This document shows, in pieces, positions 1 through 10,068 of a stretch of 64,000 nucleotides of DNA. Position numbers and translations under genes: made by a program. The stretch comes from Vibrio breoganii (lineage in GTDB: Bacteria > Pseudomonadota > Gammaproteobacteria > Enterobacterales > Vibrionaceae). Below the pieces are notes generated by a model that saw only the letters and a program-made list of their open reading frames with translations, had not been told where the DNA came from and made no database searches. The stretch lies in contig NZ_CP016178.1 in the NCBI RefSeq assembly GCF_001677275.1, forward strand, positions 372,001 to 436,000, written 5' to 3'. The first letter of the stretch is position 1; each line of letters starts with the position of its first letter.

Positions 1-327
1 GATGAGGCAGACTTAACCCCAGGCAGTCTTGTGCTGGGTGAATTACCGCTGCCGGCGCAAGCCGAAGTCACCGTTCCTTTGCAGTCAGTGGTGTATCGAG
101 GGCATGAGCGCTTTGTGTATGTGGTGCAAGACAGCAAAGTAGAAAAACGTCATGTAGAAAAGCGAATAGTGACACTGGGTGAGCGCACGGGTGAGAAAGT
201 ACAAGTCCTTGAGGGGCTGGAGATCGGAGAGGAAATTGTTTATCGCGGAACGGTGAAGCTGCGTGAAAATGCAGAAGTGGAAGTCATTGAAACGGTAGAC
301 ACTCATTTGCCAAGTGGTGACGTTTAA
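1..327 (+). CDS. RND efflux periplasmic adaptor subunit (membrane fusion protein), 3' end only
   Basis: The reading frame is open from base 1 to a TAA at 325-327, so the start lies outside the window; the GTG at 31 is internal. The visible 108 residues fit the C-terminal beta-barrel and membrane-proximal part of an RND adaptor: a hydrophobic strand 'VTVPLQSVVYRG', then 'FVYVVQDSKVEKR' and a 'GLEIGEEIVYRGTVKLRENAEVEV' type ending. Adaptors of this family link an inner-membrane RND pump to an outer-membrane TolC channel. Only 2 bases separate its stop from the pump gene, so the two are co-transcribed. The substrate cannot be told from this fragment. Confidence 0.85.
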   Translation, partial: DEADLTPGSLVLGELPLPAQAEVTVPLQSVVYRGHERFVYVVQDSKVEKRHVEKRIVTLGERTGEKVQVLEGLEIGEEIVYRGTVKLRENAEVEVIETVDTHLPSGDV

Positions 328-329
328 TC

Positions 330-3300
330 ATGAAACTGTCCGATTTCGCAATGTATCGCCCAACCTCGGCGATAGTGTTAAACATTCTGTTTATTGTGTT
401 TGGCTTGGTTGGCGCAAGTATGCTGGCCGTTCGAGAAATGCCCGATGTTGAAACGAGTGTGGTTTCCGTGGGTACCTCCTATGGCGGTAGTGCTTCATCC
501 ATTGTTGAGAGTCAAATAACTAAGCCTATCGAGGACCAACTTAGCGGTATCGATGGTATTGATTATATTTGGTCCTCTTCATGGGATGGTTGGTCAGGCA
601 TCAACATCACCTTCAAGTCTGGCTACGACATGATCCAAGCAGTCAGTGATGTGCGCGATGCCGTAAGCCGAGCACGTGGCAGTCTGCCTGATGATGTTGA
701 TGAACCTATTGTGCGCAAGAACAGCAGTGAGGGTGACCCGTTCATGTGGCTCAATCTCACCAGCACTAAGCACGATCGCATCGAATTGAGTGACTATGCA
801 CAGCGCATATTAATTGAACGCCTAAGCTTGGTGCCGGGTGTCAGTTCCATCAATACCTCAGGTGTGATTGAGCGCGTGTTGTATGTGGAGATCAACCCAG
901 AAGATCTTGCCGCACGCCAGTTAACCACCACTGACGTGGCGCAAGCACTGCGGGCAGAGAACCTGCAGCTCCCTGCTGGGTATGTAAGGAATGAATCACT
1001 GAATGTGGTGGTTCGTTTAGAGCGTCTGTATCAAAAAGCCGAAGACTTTGAGCAGCTACAAATTGCCGAGAAAGACGGTGAATCAGTGCTTTTGAAGGAC
1101 ATAGCCAATGTCTACATAGGTGCCAAAAAAGAGACCACCACCTTTAAAGCCAATAACGTCGATAGTATGGGTCTTGGCATTGTGGCTATGTCTCAAGCAA
1201 ACCCTTTGACGGTATCGGATTCTGTTCTGGATGAGCTCAAATCACTGCAGCACTTTTTACCCGAAGGGGTTGATCTACAGGTTGATTACGACAGTACTGT
1301 CTTTATCCGTGAGGCCATAAAAGAGGTCTACATTACGTTGGCCATTACTGCTGTACTGGTGACGTTAGTGCTGTATCTCTTTTTGGGACGACTCTCGACC
1401 ACGATTGTCCCTGCGATAACCGTCCCTGTTTCCCTTATTTCGGCATTTTCTGTGGCTTACTTATGTGGTTACTCCATCAATCTCGTCACACTGATGGCCT
1501 TGATTCTGGCCATAGGCTTAGTGGTGGATGATGCCATCGTTGTGGTGGAAAACATTGTGCGCCATAGGCGAAACGGTGCGCCTGCTATGGTGGCGGCGTT
1601 TAAGGGAACCAAAGAGCTTAACTTTGCGGTAATCGCCACCACACTGGTGTTGATCATGACCTTCCTGCCTTTGATCTTTCTAGAGGGAAAGCTAGGCAAT
1701 ATGTTCGCAGAATTTGCGGTTATCTTATCTGCCGCTGTGGGCTTTTCATCCATCGCCGCCCTTACTCTTGGTCCCGTGCTAAGCGAGCTATTGTTCCGTA
1801 AAGAACTTGAAGAGCCTAACCGCGTTTGTTTGGCTGTGGATAAGGGCGTGAGTCGTATCCAGGCTGTTTATCGCAAGAGCTTAGAATCGGTTCTGAAGTG
1901 GAAAACCTTCTCTCTATTTGTGCTTATCGTCTGCTCTGCGGGGCTTTACTTTGTCTATCAACAGCAGCAGCGAGCTTTTGCGCCAGTGGAAGACCGAGGT
2001 GCGGTGAACGTTTATGTTGGCGGTATAGAAGCCACCAGTTATGAGCGAATGCTTAAGAGTATGGAGCAAATTAACGATCGCTTGATGCCACTTGCCTCAG
2101 AAGAAGGTCCTGTGGCCTCGCTTAATTATTCTACACCCGCTTTTGGCACATGGGCAGACCATCAAGGCTTCTTTATTATCCGGCTTAAACACTGGAACGA
2201 TAGAGAGATGAATGCCACAGAAGTGGTCAATCATATTAAAGAACTGACCCGTGATGTGACTGACGTGCAGGTGTTCCCCTATCAACCTGGCTTTGGTGGA
2301 GGAATGGGTGAACCCGTGCAGTTTGTGCTGCAGGGTGAAGAGCATGACGTCATCTATGAGATCGCCAAAGAGCTGGAAAAGTCAGCGGAATCGAGTGGTA
2401 AGATGGATGGCATTAAGCTTGATTACAACCCGACCACGCCAGAGATTTTATTGACGGTAAATCGAGAAGTCGCTCGAGACCTGGGTGTCAGTGTTAACGA
2501 GATCGCCTCAACCCTAGAAGTGTTACTTGGGGGCGCAACAGAAACCCGCTTTGAAGAGTCTGGTGAAGAGTATGACGTCTACCTTAAGGCCAATGAAGCT
2601 CAATTTAACTCTGCGGCGGATCTGAGTAAGGTGTATCTTCGCTCGAAAGAGGGCGAGTTGATCTCTTTAGATATCTTAGTGTCTGTAAATGACGTAGCGT
2701 CTGCGCGTGGTCTATTTCATTATCAACGCAAGAAGTCCATTACTCTTAAAGCAAACTTAATGGATGGAGTGACGTTAGGTGGCGCTCTGAATTACCTAGA
2801 GCAAAAAGCATCACCGTTACTGCCGCCGGGTTATACCTACGACTACGCGGGAGAGTCTAAAGATTACTACGACAATCAACGTGAAGTGTGGCTTATCTTT
2901 GCCTTGTCACTGTTTGTCTCTTACTTGGTGCTTGCCGCGCAGTTCGAAAGTTTTGTGAGTCCAACAATTGTCATGTTAACGGTACCGATAGGATTATTGG
3001 GCGGCCTGATTGGTATCTTGTTAGCTGGAGATAGTTTTAATCTCTATTCCCAGCTTGGGATGCTAATGCTCATTGGCATGGCGACCAAAAATGGCATTTT
3101 GATCGTAGAGTTTGCCAATCAGCTAAGAGATCGCGGTCAAGACGTTAAACAAGCGATTCTTAATGCATCTGAGCAGCGCCTTCGCCCAATTGTGATGACG
3201 GCAATGACCACACTTCTTGGTTCTATACCTATGTTGATTGCGACAGGGGCAGGTTCAGAGACACGCTTTTCTGTGGGTATCGTGATCTTCAGCGGTATGC

Positions 3301-3422
3301 TGCTCACCACAGTAGTGACCTTGTTTGTCATACCGAGCCTATATCTTTGGATAGGAGGTCATAGCCACTCCCCTGAAGCTCGTGTTAATCAGGTCAATAA
3401 CTTATTAGCGGAGCACACCTAA
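330..3422 (+). CDS. RND family efflux pump, inner-membrane permease subunit (AcrB/HAE1-like)
   Basis: A complete 1030-residue protein, the usual length for the family. It starts with a transmembrane helix, has the two large periplasmic domains and two blocks of about six helices. The proton-relay aspartates are visible in helix 4 (GLVVDDAIVVVEN, Asp400-Asp401). Such pumps are proton-driven trimers that export drugs, detergents, bile acids or lipids from periplasm and membrane. It lies directly behind the adaptor gene; no outer-membrane channel gene follows, so it presumably uses a TolC encoded elsewhere. Vibrios carry many paralogous RND pumps and I cannot assign this one to a named member. 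No clear terminator follows the stop. Confidence 0.95.
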   Translation: MKLSDFAMYRPTSAIVLNILFIVFGLVGASMLAVREMPDVETSVVSVGTSYGGSASSIVESQITKPIEDQLSGIDGIDYIWSSSWDGWSGINITFKSGYDMIQAVSDVRDAVSRARGSLPDDVDEPIVRKNSSEGDPFMWLNLTSTKHDRIELSDYAQRILIERLSLVPGVSSINTSGVIERVLYVEINPEDLAARQLTTTDVAQALRAENLQLPAGYVRNESLNVVVRLERLYQKAEDFEQLQIAEKDGESVLLKDIANVYIGAKKETTTFKANNVDSMGLGIVAMSQANPLTVSDSVLDELKSLQHFLPEGVDLQVDYDSTVFIREAIKEVYITLAITAVLVTLVLYLFLGRLSTTIVPAITVPVSLISAFSVAYLCGYSINLVTLMALILAIGLVVDDAIVVVENIVRHRRNGAPAMVAAFKGTKELNFAVIATTLVLIMTFLPLIFLEGKLGNMFAEFAVILSAAVGFSSIAALTLGPVLSELLFRKELEEPNRVCLAVDKGVSRIQAVYRKSLESVLKWKTFSLFVLIVCSAGLYFVYQQQQRAFAPVEDRGAVNVYVGGIEATSYERMLKSMEQINDRLMPLASEEGPVASLNYSTPAFGTWADHQGFFIIRLKHWNDREMNATEVVNHIKELTRDVTDVQVFPYQPGFGGGMGEPVQFVLQGEEHDVIYEIAKELEKSAESSGKMDGIKLDYNPTTPEILLTVNREVARDLGVSVNEIASTLEVLLGGATETRFEESGEEYDVYLKANEAQFNSAADLSKVYLRSKEGELISLDILVSVNDVASARGLFHYQRKKSITLKANLMDGVTLGGALNYLEQKASPLLPPGYTYDYAGESKDYYDNQREVWLIFALSLFVSYLVLAAQFESFVSPTIVMLTVPIGLLGGLIGILLAGDSFNLYSQLGMLMLIGMATKNGILIVEFANQLRDRGQDVKQAILNASEQRLRPIVMTAMTTLLGSIPMLIATGAGSETRFSVGIVIFSGMLLTTVVTLFVIPSLYLWIGGHSHSPEARVNQVNNLLAEHT

Positions 3423-3560
3423 AGAAAAGCTGCATCTTGTCGCATATGGTTAATTTTTAGCCTATAACTCAATGGCTAAGCGTATAACTGATGTTGCTTA
3501 CTGAGCTCAATTTCGAACTCTTCGAGATTGAGCTCTAGGAATACACGACAAGGAGTTTCT

Positions 3561-5108
3561 ATGAAGTCTTTTAAGGGTGCTAAACGCAGGTTAGCTATCA
3601 TAGCATCGGTACTAATGGGGGTATCGACCGCCACTGTTGCTGCGGATAAACCGAATATCTTGGTTATCTGGGGCGATGATATTGGCCAGTCCAATATCAG
3701 TGCGTACACCTTTGGTTTGATGGGCTACAAAACCCCAAATATCGACCGAATTGCGAAAGAAGGCATGATGTTCACTGATTACTACGGCGAGCAGTCGTGT
3801 ACCGCAGGTCGCTCTACCTTCATTACGGGTCAAAGTGTTCTTCGCACTGGCCTGAGTAAGGTGGGTTTGCCCGGTGCTGATCTTGGCTTACAGGCAGAAG
3901 ATGTCACCATCGCCGAAGTGCTCAAGCCTATGGGTTACGCCACGGGTCAGTTTGGTAAGAACCACCTTGGCGACAAGGATGAGCACTTGCCAACCGCACA
4001 TGGCTTTGACGAATTCTTTGGCAACCTCTATCACCTCAATGCAGAGGAAGAGCCTGAGAATATCGATTATCCGAAAGACCCTGAGTTTCGTAAGAAGTTT
4101 GGCCCGCGCGGCGTTATAAAATCTTATGCTGATGGCAAGATTGAAGATACAGGGCCACTAACGCGTAAGCGTATGGAAACAGTCGATGATGAGACCTTAG
4201 CGGCGGCCATCGATTTCATGGGGCGCTCAGTAAAAGCCGACAAGCCTTTCTTTGTCTGGTGGAATGCCACCCGAATGCACTTTAGAACCCATGTGAAAGC
4301 AGAACTCGCTGGTTCCACAGGCATCAGTAACTATGCTGACGGTATGGTCGAACACGATAACCATGTTGGGGAGCTACTGAAAGCGGTCGATGATCTCGGA
4401 ATCACAGACAACACCATAGTGTTTTACTCAACAGATAATGGACCCCACATGAACACGTGGCCAGATGCGGGCTTAACACCGTTCCGCGGAGAGAAAAACA
4501 CCAACTGGGAAGGGGCTTATCGTGTTCCTGCAATGGTTCGCTGGCCGGGTAAGATAGAAGCGGGAAGCGTGTCCAATGAGATCATGCATCACATGGATTG
4601 GTTACCTACCTTTGCCGCGGCTGCTGGTGATGAAGAAATCAAAGAAAAATTGGTGAAAGGCACCTCTGTTGGTAATACCAAGTACAAGGTTCATCTTGAT
4701 GGCTATAACTTCTTACCACACCTAACGGGTGAAGAAGAACAGGGTCGCCGAGAAGAGATCTTCTACTTTACCGATGACGGTGATCTTGCCGCTCTTCGTT
4801 ACAACAAGTGGAAGGTGGTGTTCCTAGAGCAACGCTCCACAGGAACCTTGAACATCTGGGCTGAACCGTTCACACCGCTTCGCGTTCCAAAGATCTTCAA
4901 CCTAAGAATGGACCCTTACGAGGTTGCCGATAGAACCTCCAATACCTACTACGATTGGATGCTAGACCGCGCCTTTATGCTAGTGCCTGCACAGGCCTAC
5001 GTAGGCAAGTACTTGGCAACCTTCGAGGAATTTCCTCCAAGACAAAAAGCAGCAAGCTTTAGCTTGGATCAGGTAATGGAAAAACTGCAAACCCCGCAGA
5101 ATAAATAA
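3561..5108 (+). CDS. Secreted type I sulfatase (arylsulfatase family)
   Basis: A 515-residue protein. I place the start at the ATG at 3561 because AAGGAG sits at 3550-3555; an upstream in-frame TTG at 3528 is unlikely. An N-terminal signal peptide ends near 'TATVAA'. The mature protein opens with 'PNILVIWGDDIG', whose paired Asp (39-40) are family metal ligands. The formylglycine motif is C80-T-A-G-R, matching (C/S)-x-(P/A)-x-R, so it needs its Cys oxidised to formylglycine. Type I sulfatases hydrolyse sulfate esters; the substrate here is unknown. A radical-SAM maturase able to modify such a motif lies at 20895. It precedes a multihaem cytochrome gene and ends in a strong hairpin terminator. 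Confidence 0.93.
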   Translation: MKSFKGAKRRLAIIASVLMGVSTATVAADKPNILVIWGDDIGQSNISAYTFGLMGYKTPNIDRIAKEGMMFTDYYGEQSCTAGRSTFITGQSVLRTGLSKVGLPGADLGLQAEDVTIAEVLKPMGYATGQFGKNHLGDKDEHLPTAHGFDEFFGNLYHLNAEEEPENIDYPKDPEFRKKFGPRGVIKSYADGKIEDTGPLTRKRMETVDDETLAAAIDFMGRSVKADKPFFVWWNATRMHFRTHVKAELAGSTGISNYADGMVEHDNHVGELLKAVDDLGITDNTIVFYSTDNGPHMNTWPDAGLTPFRGEKNTNWEGAYRVPAMVRWPGKIEAGSVSNEIMHHMDWLPTFAAAAGDEEIKEKLVKGTSVGNTKYKVHLDGYNFLPHLTGEEEQGRREEIFYFTDDGDLAALRYNKWKVVFLEQRSTGTLNIWAEPFTPLRVPKIFNLRMDPYEVADRTSNTYYDWMLDRAFMLVPAQAYVGKYLATFEEFPPRQKAASFSLDQVMEKLQTPQNK

Positions 5109-5126
5109 AATAAGTTGTAGAAACCT

Positions 5127-5165
5127 AAGACCAGAGCCATTTATTTGGTTCTGGTCTTTCTTTTT
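5127..5165 (+). terminator. Intrinsic terminator after the sulfatase gene
   Basis: A 13-bp stem (5127-5139 with 5146-5158, one G-T wobble) and a 6-base loop are followed by a T-rich run to 5165. It separates the sulfatase transcript from the cytochrome gene that starts 53 bases further on. Confidence 0.85.
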
Positions 5166-5217
5166 AAGCTATTGTTATTAATAGGAAAATTGAAAGTACG
5201 TTCGCTATAAGGGTAGT

Positions 5218-7485
5218 ATGTTGAAACGATTTGGCAGGAAGCTAATTTTGTTCATCGCAACGATGGGGGTTGGGTTAGCTCTAGCAGTTGCGCAGGCTGA
5301 AGACTCAGGGTTTGTGGGAAGCAAGGTTTGCCTTGATTGTCATCAGCAGGAGTATCAACAGTGGCTAGGCTCTGATCATGAAATGGCAATGAAACACGCA
5401 GATGAAGCGAGTGTATTGGGTGACTTCAATGACGCTAGGTTCGAGTTTGCAGGGGTCGAAAATCGCTTCTTCAAAAAGGGCGAGCAATATTGGGTCAATA
5501 TTCAAGGTGACGACGGTCAATATCGTGATTATCAGATCAAATATACCTTCGGCTACGATCCTCTTCAGCAATATATGGTTGAGTTTGAGGATGGTCGTGT
5601 CCAGTTGATTCCATTTGCTTGGGACTCTCGCTCAAAAGAAGAAGGCGGCCAGCTCTGGTTTCACCTCTATCCAGATCTAACACCCACCGATGAGTTCTAC
5701 TGGACTAACTCAGGGCAAAATTGGAACTTCATGTGTGCCGATTGCCATTCAACTAATTTAGAAAAGAACTACGACCGTGAAAAAGACACCTACGCCACCA
5801 CTTGGTCTGAGATCAACGTAGGATGTGAGGCTTGCCATGGAAAAGGCCAAGAGCATATGACCTGGGCAAACGGCGATAGAAGCAGTCAGGCTGCTCATCT
5901 GGGGTTTGACCGCGACCTTTCAAAAGCCGTGAAAGAGTGGGTATTTGAAGAAAACATGCCAGCCCTGCAACCTAAGAGCATTCACCCTACCGACCAAATG
6001 ACCATGTGTGCCCAATGCCACAGCCGTCGTACGCAACTGACCGAAGATGAAGACCATGTACAGGGTAACTTACTCGACCGCTATCGTTTGAGCCTTATTA
6101 CGCCAGAGCTTTATCATGCGGATGGGCAAATCTTTGATGAGGATTATGTCTATGGCTCTTTTCTCCAATCAAAAATGGCGGAAAAAGGGGTGAGTTGTAC
6201 TAACTGTCACAACCCGCACACAGCCAAGCTGGAAATCGCCGAAGAGGCGGTGTGTAGCCAGTGCCATTTGCCGACGAACTTCTCACCGGAAAACCATACC
6301 TTCCACGACAAAGACTCTGAAGCCTCAAAATGTACCACTTGCCACATGCCTGAGACGACCTATATGCAGGTGGATCCACGACGCGATCATAGCTGGCAGA
6401 TCCCAAGGCCAGATCTCAGCACCCATTTAGGTACGCCTAATGTGTGCACCTCTTGCCATGAAGACCAAACCAATGAATGGGCATCTGAGTCATTAGCAAA
6501 ATGGTTCCCCAATTCAAAACATCAAAATCAGCAACACTTCGCAGTGGCATTTTATGCGGCAGAAATTGGCTATCAAGGGGCTGAAGATGCGCTGGCCTAT
6601 ACGGCGCAAGATAATACTCAAAGGGAGATTATCAGGGCCTCTGCCACCAGTCGTTTAGCGCCTTATCAAGGAAAGAACACCACAGTGGCGCTTGCGCGGG
6701 CAGTGAAGCATGACAGTGAGTTGATTCGAGTTTCTGCGGTGCAAGGCTCTGCTGGCTTTAAACCAAGAGACCGCTGGCAAATACTCGTGCCATTACTGGA
6801 AGACAAAGTACTAGGCGTGCGCACAGAAGCGGCAAGCGCGCTGGTGGTTTACTGGTCTGAGTTAAACGAGCAGCAAAAGCAAGTCCTAGCCAAGCCATTG
6901 CAAGAGTACATGGAGATACAAGAATTTAACTCTGACAGAGGCTTTGGGCGGACCAACTTAGGCAACGTCTATCGAGTGCAAGGTGATTATGCACAAGCGA
7001 TCAAGGAATATAAGGGAGCAATAGCGGTTGAGCCCTATTTTGCCAATAGCTATGTGAATCTTGCCGACCTTTATCGCGTACAAGAAAAAGAGCCACAAGT
7101 GTTCTCGACACTTGAACAGGGCATTAAGGCACAGCCAAAATCCGGTGCGTTAAGATACAGCGCAGCATTGTCGTTGTTGCGCCAAGGCAAAAATAGTCAA
7201 GCCACTCAATATCTGCAGCAAGCGACAGAGGTTGAGCCCGACAATGCACAGTATTGGTATCTGTATGGCTTGTCGTTGGAATCGACAAGCGTGTCGCAGG
7301 CATCAAAAGCACTGGATAAAGCCTTTAGAGTCAGCGGTAACCCTCAGCAACTCTACGCTCGATGCGAGATGTTAGTGAAATACAGCAAAGACTCGAGTAT
7401 CGAGTTCCAAGCGCGTCAATGCATCACTGAGCTTGAGAAATATGCCCCGCCAGAGGTGATTAAAGGATTGCGAGCTAAGCTATAA
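5218..7485 (+). CDS. Secreted octahaem cytochrome c with C-terminal HEAT-like and TPR repeats
   Basis: A 755-residue protein with a signal peptide (cleavage likely after AVAQA, about residue 27). Eight CxxCH haem c attachment motifs are seen, at about residues 38, 173, 203, 264, 327, 346, 372 and 410. Residues 440-560 look like HEAT-type helical repeats (REIIRASATSRLAPY..., LIRVSAVQGSAG..., VLGVRTEAASALVVY) and residues 575-690 like TPRs (NLGNVYRVQGDYAQAIKEY..., VNLADLYRVQ...). It should act in the periplasm as an electron carrier or redox enzyme, with the repeat tail as a docking platform; I know no assigned function for this architecture. The tail is collinear with the separate protein at 22226-23224. 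It sits between the sulfatase and MoxR genes. Confidence 0.9.
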   Translation: MLKRFGRKLILFIATMGVGLALAVAQAEDSGFVGSKVCLDCHQQEYQQWLGSDHEMAMKHADEASVLGDFNDARFEFAGVENRFFKKGEQYWVNIQGDDGQYRDYQIKYTFGYDPLQQYMVEFEDGRVQLIPFAWDSRSKEEGGQLWFHLYPDLTPTDEFYWTNSGQNWNFMCADCHSTNLEKNYDREKDTYATTWSEINVGCEACHGKGQEHMTWANGDRSSQAAHLGFDRDLSKAVKEWVFEENMPALQPKSIHPTDQMTMCAQCHSRRTQLTEDEDHVQGNLLDRYRLSLITPELYHADGQIFDEDYVYGSFLQSKMAEKGVSCTNCHNPHTAKLEIAEEAVCSQCHLPTNFSPENHTFHDKDSEASKCTTCHMPETTYMQVDPRRDHSWQIPRPDLSTHLGTPNVCTSCHEDQTNEWASESLAKWFPNSKHQNQQHFAVAFYAAEIGYQGAEDALAYTAQDNTQREIIRASATSRLAPYQGKNTTVALARAVKHDSELIRVSAVQGSAGFKPRDRWQILVPLLEDKVLGVRTEAASALVVYWSELNEQQKQVLAKPLQEYMEIQEFNSDRGFGRTNLGNVYRVQGDYAQAIKEYKGAIAVEPYFANSYVNLADLYRVQEKEPQVFSTLEQGIKAQPKSGALRYSAALSLLRQGKNSQATQYLQQATEVEPDNAQYWYLYGLSLESTSVSQASKALDKAFRVSGNPQQLYARCEMLVKYSKDSSIEFQARQCITELEKYAPPEVIKGLRAKL

Positions 7486-7558
7486 CGACGAACCTGTATA
7501 ACCATTAGTTATGTTTATCTTGCGTAGAATAGAGATATTCGATGTTTGAGGATGAATT

Positions 7559-8557
7559 ATGAGTGCGTCACAAGAAGCGGTTGCAGCGTTAGTCTCTCAG
7601 GTAGAGCAGTCTGTTGTTGGACAGCGACACGTTGTTGAGTCTTTAGTGTTAGGTTTACTAACTAACGGTCATGTATTGCTAGAGGGACTTCCGGGAACCG
7701 CAAAAACCCGCTCAGTGAAGGCACTAGCGGATGCACTGCACTCATCCTTTGGCCGTATTCAATTTACCCCCGACCTGTTGCCCTCGGATGTCACGGGCAC
7801 TGAGGTCTATCAAGACGTTGCGGATGGTTCGGGCAAGAGTAAGCCACAACTGTACTTTCAGCCAGGTCCTATCTTTAACAGTATTGTGCTGGCGGATGAA
7901 ATAAACCGCGCACCCGCTAAGGTGCAGGCCGCGCTTCTAGAAGCAATGGCAGAGGGCACCATTACTGTGGGTGACGAGACGCATCAACTGCCTGATTTGT
8001 TCATGGTATTGGCGACACAAAACCCCATAGAGCAAGAAGGGACATACCCTTTGCCCGAGGCGCAAATGGACCGTTTTATCTTAAAGGTAACGGTGGATTA
8101 TCCTGACGATGATGCTGAGATGGACATCATGCGCTTGGTACGCTCTGAAGAGACCTCAAGCAATACTCAATCACAACAACAAAACATAACCTCGATCGAT
8201 CCCGTGCACGTGCTTAAGGCAAGAGAAGAAATTGCCAAAGTCGAGGTATCGGAGATCGCTGAGCGTTATATCGTTGCCCTAGTCATGGCGACGCGACATC
8301 CAGATCGCTACCCTGAATCAAATCTCTCGCGCTGGATTCAAGTTGGCTCAAGCCCACGTGCGACTATTGCTCTTGATAAGTGTTCACGAGCGTATGCTTG
8401 GTTAAAAGGAAGAGAGTACGTGCAGCCGGATGATGTTCGAGCAGTTGCTCATGGCGTACTTGGGCACCGACATACTCAAAGTTATGACGCACTGGCAGAA
8501 GGGATTTCTGCGAAGCAGATAGTCGATGAGCTTCTTGATACCGTAGCCATCGGCTAG
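7559..8557 (+). CDS. MoxR-family AAA+ ATPase
   Basis: 332 residues, normal for MoxR. The Walker A motif GLPGTAKT lies near residue 44, and the Walker B/DEINRAP segment is followed by 'KVQAALLEAMAE', a MoxR signature. 'LATQNPIEQEGTYPLPEAQMDRF' is the conserved sensor-1/arginine-finger region, and a C-terminal lid domain follows. MoxR ATPases act with von Willebrand A proteins as chaperones that help assemble or insert cofactors into partner proteins. It is the first gene of an operon with DUF58, DUF4381 and Bat genes. The partner protein is not known; the adjacent multihaem cytochrome and sulfatase are candidates by context only. Confidence 0.95.
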   Translation: MSASQEAVAALVSQVEQSVVGQRHVVESLVLGLLTNGHVLLEGLPGTAKTRSVKALADALHSSFGRIQFTPDLLPSDVTGTEVYQDVADGSGKSKPQLYFQPGPIFNSIVLADEINRAPAKVQAALLEAMAEGTITVGDETHQLPDLFMVLATQNPIEQEGTYPLPEAQMDRFILKVTVDYPDDDAEMDIMRLVRSEETSSNTQSQQQNITSIDPVHVLKAREEIAKVEVSEIAERYIVALVMATRHPDRYPESNLSRWIQVGSSPRATIALDKCSRAYAWLKGREYVQPDDVRAVAHGVLGHRHTQSYDALAEGISAKQIVDELLDTVAIG

Positions 8558-8578
8558 TCGCTTTGCGGAGGTAACACT

Positions 8579-9523
8579 ATGAAATCAGCTCAACGTGAAA
8601 CCGGTGATGCTCGAATCTATTGTCAATATGCTCGCTTAGTTCAACTGCAAGGGCAGGTGGGTGCTTTCTCCTTTTTACCCCAATTGAAGGCGGGCACTAT
8701 TTTGTCTGGCCGCCACCAATCCCTGTTTCGTGGCCGTGGATTAAATTTTGAAGAGCTGCGTCACTATCAAAATGGCGATGATATTCGCAACCTTGATTGG
8801 AAAGTCACAATGCGCACAGGTAAGCCGCACGTGCGCGCCTACACAGAAGAAAAAGATCGCAACGTTATTTTGTGTGTTGATCAGCGCTCCAGTCTGTTTT
8901 TTTCTTCTATCGAGGTAATGAAATCGGTCGTCGCTGCTGAGATTGCGGCTTTGAGTGCTTGGCGAGTGCTTAAGGACAGTGATCGAGTGGGCTTTGTTAT
9001 CGCAAGGCCGGATAGCGTTGATTGGTACAAGCCGCAGCGAAGCCGCTCCCATTTGTTACATCGACTACATTGCCTTGCCGAAGCTAATCAGTCTCTTAAC
9101 GTTTCCTCTCAAGATAGTGAATCGGCTTCATTTGGGCAGTTGATGTCAGTCATTACCCGCGTGGCAACCAAAGGCTCTACCGTCATAGTGCTTAGTGATT
9201 GGCATGGGGCAAAGGAGTCAGATGTTGATAGGTTGCAGCAGCTTCAGGCCCATAATGATGTGCTAACGGTATTGATCTCTGACCGACTTGAAGAAGAACT
9301 TCCTTCTCGCTCTAACTGGGTAATGGGAGACGGTACCCATCAGCTTAATATCAGTGAATCTGCAAAGCTCAAACAAGCGAACCTCGGATTAAAGCAACAT
9401 CAAGAGCTCAAAAAGAGTCAGCTGGTACGTTTGATGGCCGCAAAAGGGCTGCCTTTGATTCATCTAGATACATCAGGCAATCATCTAGAGCAATTTAAGC
9501 GTGGTATGGGAGTACATCGATGA
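8579..9523 (+). CDS. DUF58 family protein of the MoxR/Bat operon
   Basis: 314 residues, preceded by a strong GGAGG site at 8567-8571. The signature block 'GRGLNFEELRHYQNGDDIRNLDWKVT' followed by 'GKPHVRAYTEEKDRNVILCVD' is typical of DUF58, which contains a von Willebrand A-like fold. DUF58 proteins nearly always travel with MoxR ATPases and are thought to be their adaptor or partner. There is no signal peptide, so it is probably cytoplasmic. Its stop overlaps the next start by 4 bases, indicating translational coupling. Confidence 0.93.
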   Translation: MKSAQRETGDARIYCQYARLVQLQGQVGAFSFLPQLKAGTILSGRHQSLFRGRGLNFEELRHYQNGDDIRNLDWKVTMRTGKPHVRAYTEEKDRNVILCVDQRSSLFFSSIEVMKSVVAAEIAALSAWRVLKDSDRVGFVIARPDSVDWYKPQRSRSHLLHRLHCLAEANQSLNVSSQDSESASFGQLMSVITRVATKGSTVIVLSDWHGAKESDVDRLQQLQAHNDVLTVLISDRLEEELPSRSNWVMGDGTHQLNISESAKLKQANLGLKQHQELKKSQLVRLMAAKGLPLIHLDTSGNHLEQFKRGMGVHR

Positions 9524-10068
9524 CGGTACATACTCCACCGCAAAGTTATATGTTGCGTGATATTGTCGAGGTTGCTGTGGCACCGTCAGTGAGTTGGATG
9601 CCGCAAACCATAGGTTGGAAAGTGGTCACTGTCATTGCATCGGCCTTTGCTATCGTTTGGACCTATAAAAGCTTGCAGCGTTGGTGGGGCAACCGATATC
9701 GGCGCGAGGCCATAGCCAGTTTGGGTTTACTGTTACAAGCGTGCAAAACCTCACAGGAGGCAGATAAAGCCTATCATCAGCAGATCTCTCAAGATGTGTA
9801 TAGCGTTTTGAGGACAGTATTGTTGGCGGTTAATCCGCAAACACGATCGTTATATGGGCTGCCTTTTCTGCAATCTCTTGATGCTCAGACTAAGCCTGGC
9901 CTTGATGTATTTGCAAGTCAATGGTCGCACTGGCCGCAATCTTTGCTTGTGCAGCAAAACGCCCTTAGCAAGGCGGAACTCTTGGCCTTGATTGCTGATA
10001 GTCAGGCATGGGTGAAGCGACACCTTACCCTAGCTCAAACTGTATCCGGGGAGATCAGTAATGCTTGA
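9520..10068 (+). CDS. DUF4381 membrane protein of the Bat operon
   Basis: 182 residues with one transmembrane segment near residues 32-50 (VVTVIASAFAIVWTY) followed by a basic 'RWWGNRYRREA' stretch and a cytoplasmic helical domain. Size, topology and position between the DUF58 and BatA genes match DUF4381 proteins, small membrane partners in MoxR/Bat operons. It overlaps the genes on both sides (ATGA at 9520, and 8 bases at the end). No catalytic motif is visible. Confidence 0.8.
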   Translation: MTVHTPPQSYMLRDIVEVAVAPSVSWMPQTIGWKVVTVIASAFAIVWTYKSLQRWWGNRYRREAIASLGLLLQACKTSQEADKAYHQQISQDVYSVLRTVLLAVNPQTRSLYGLPFLQSLDAQTKPGLDVFASQWSHWPQSLLVQQNALSKAELLALIADSQAWVKRHLTLAQTVSGEISNA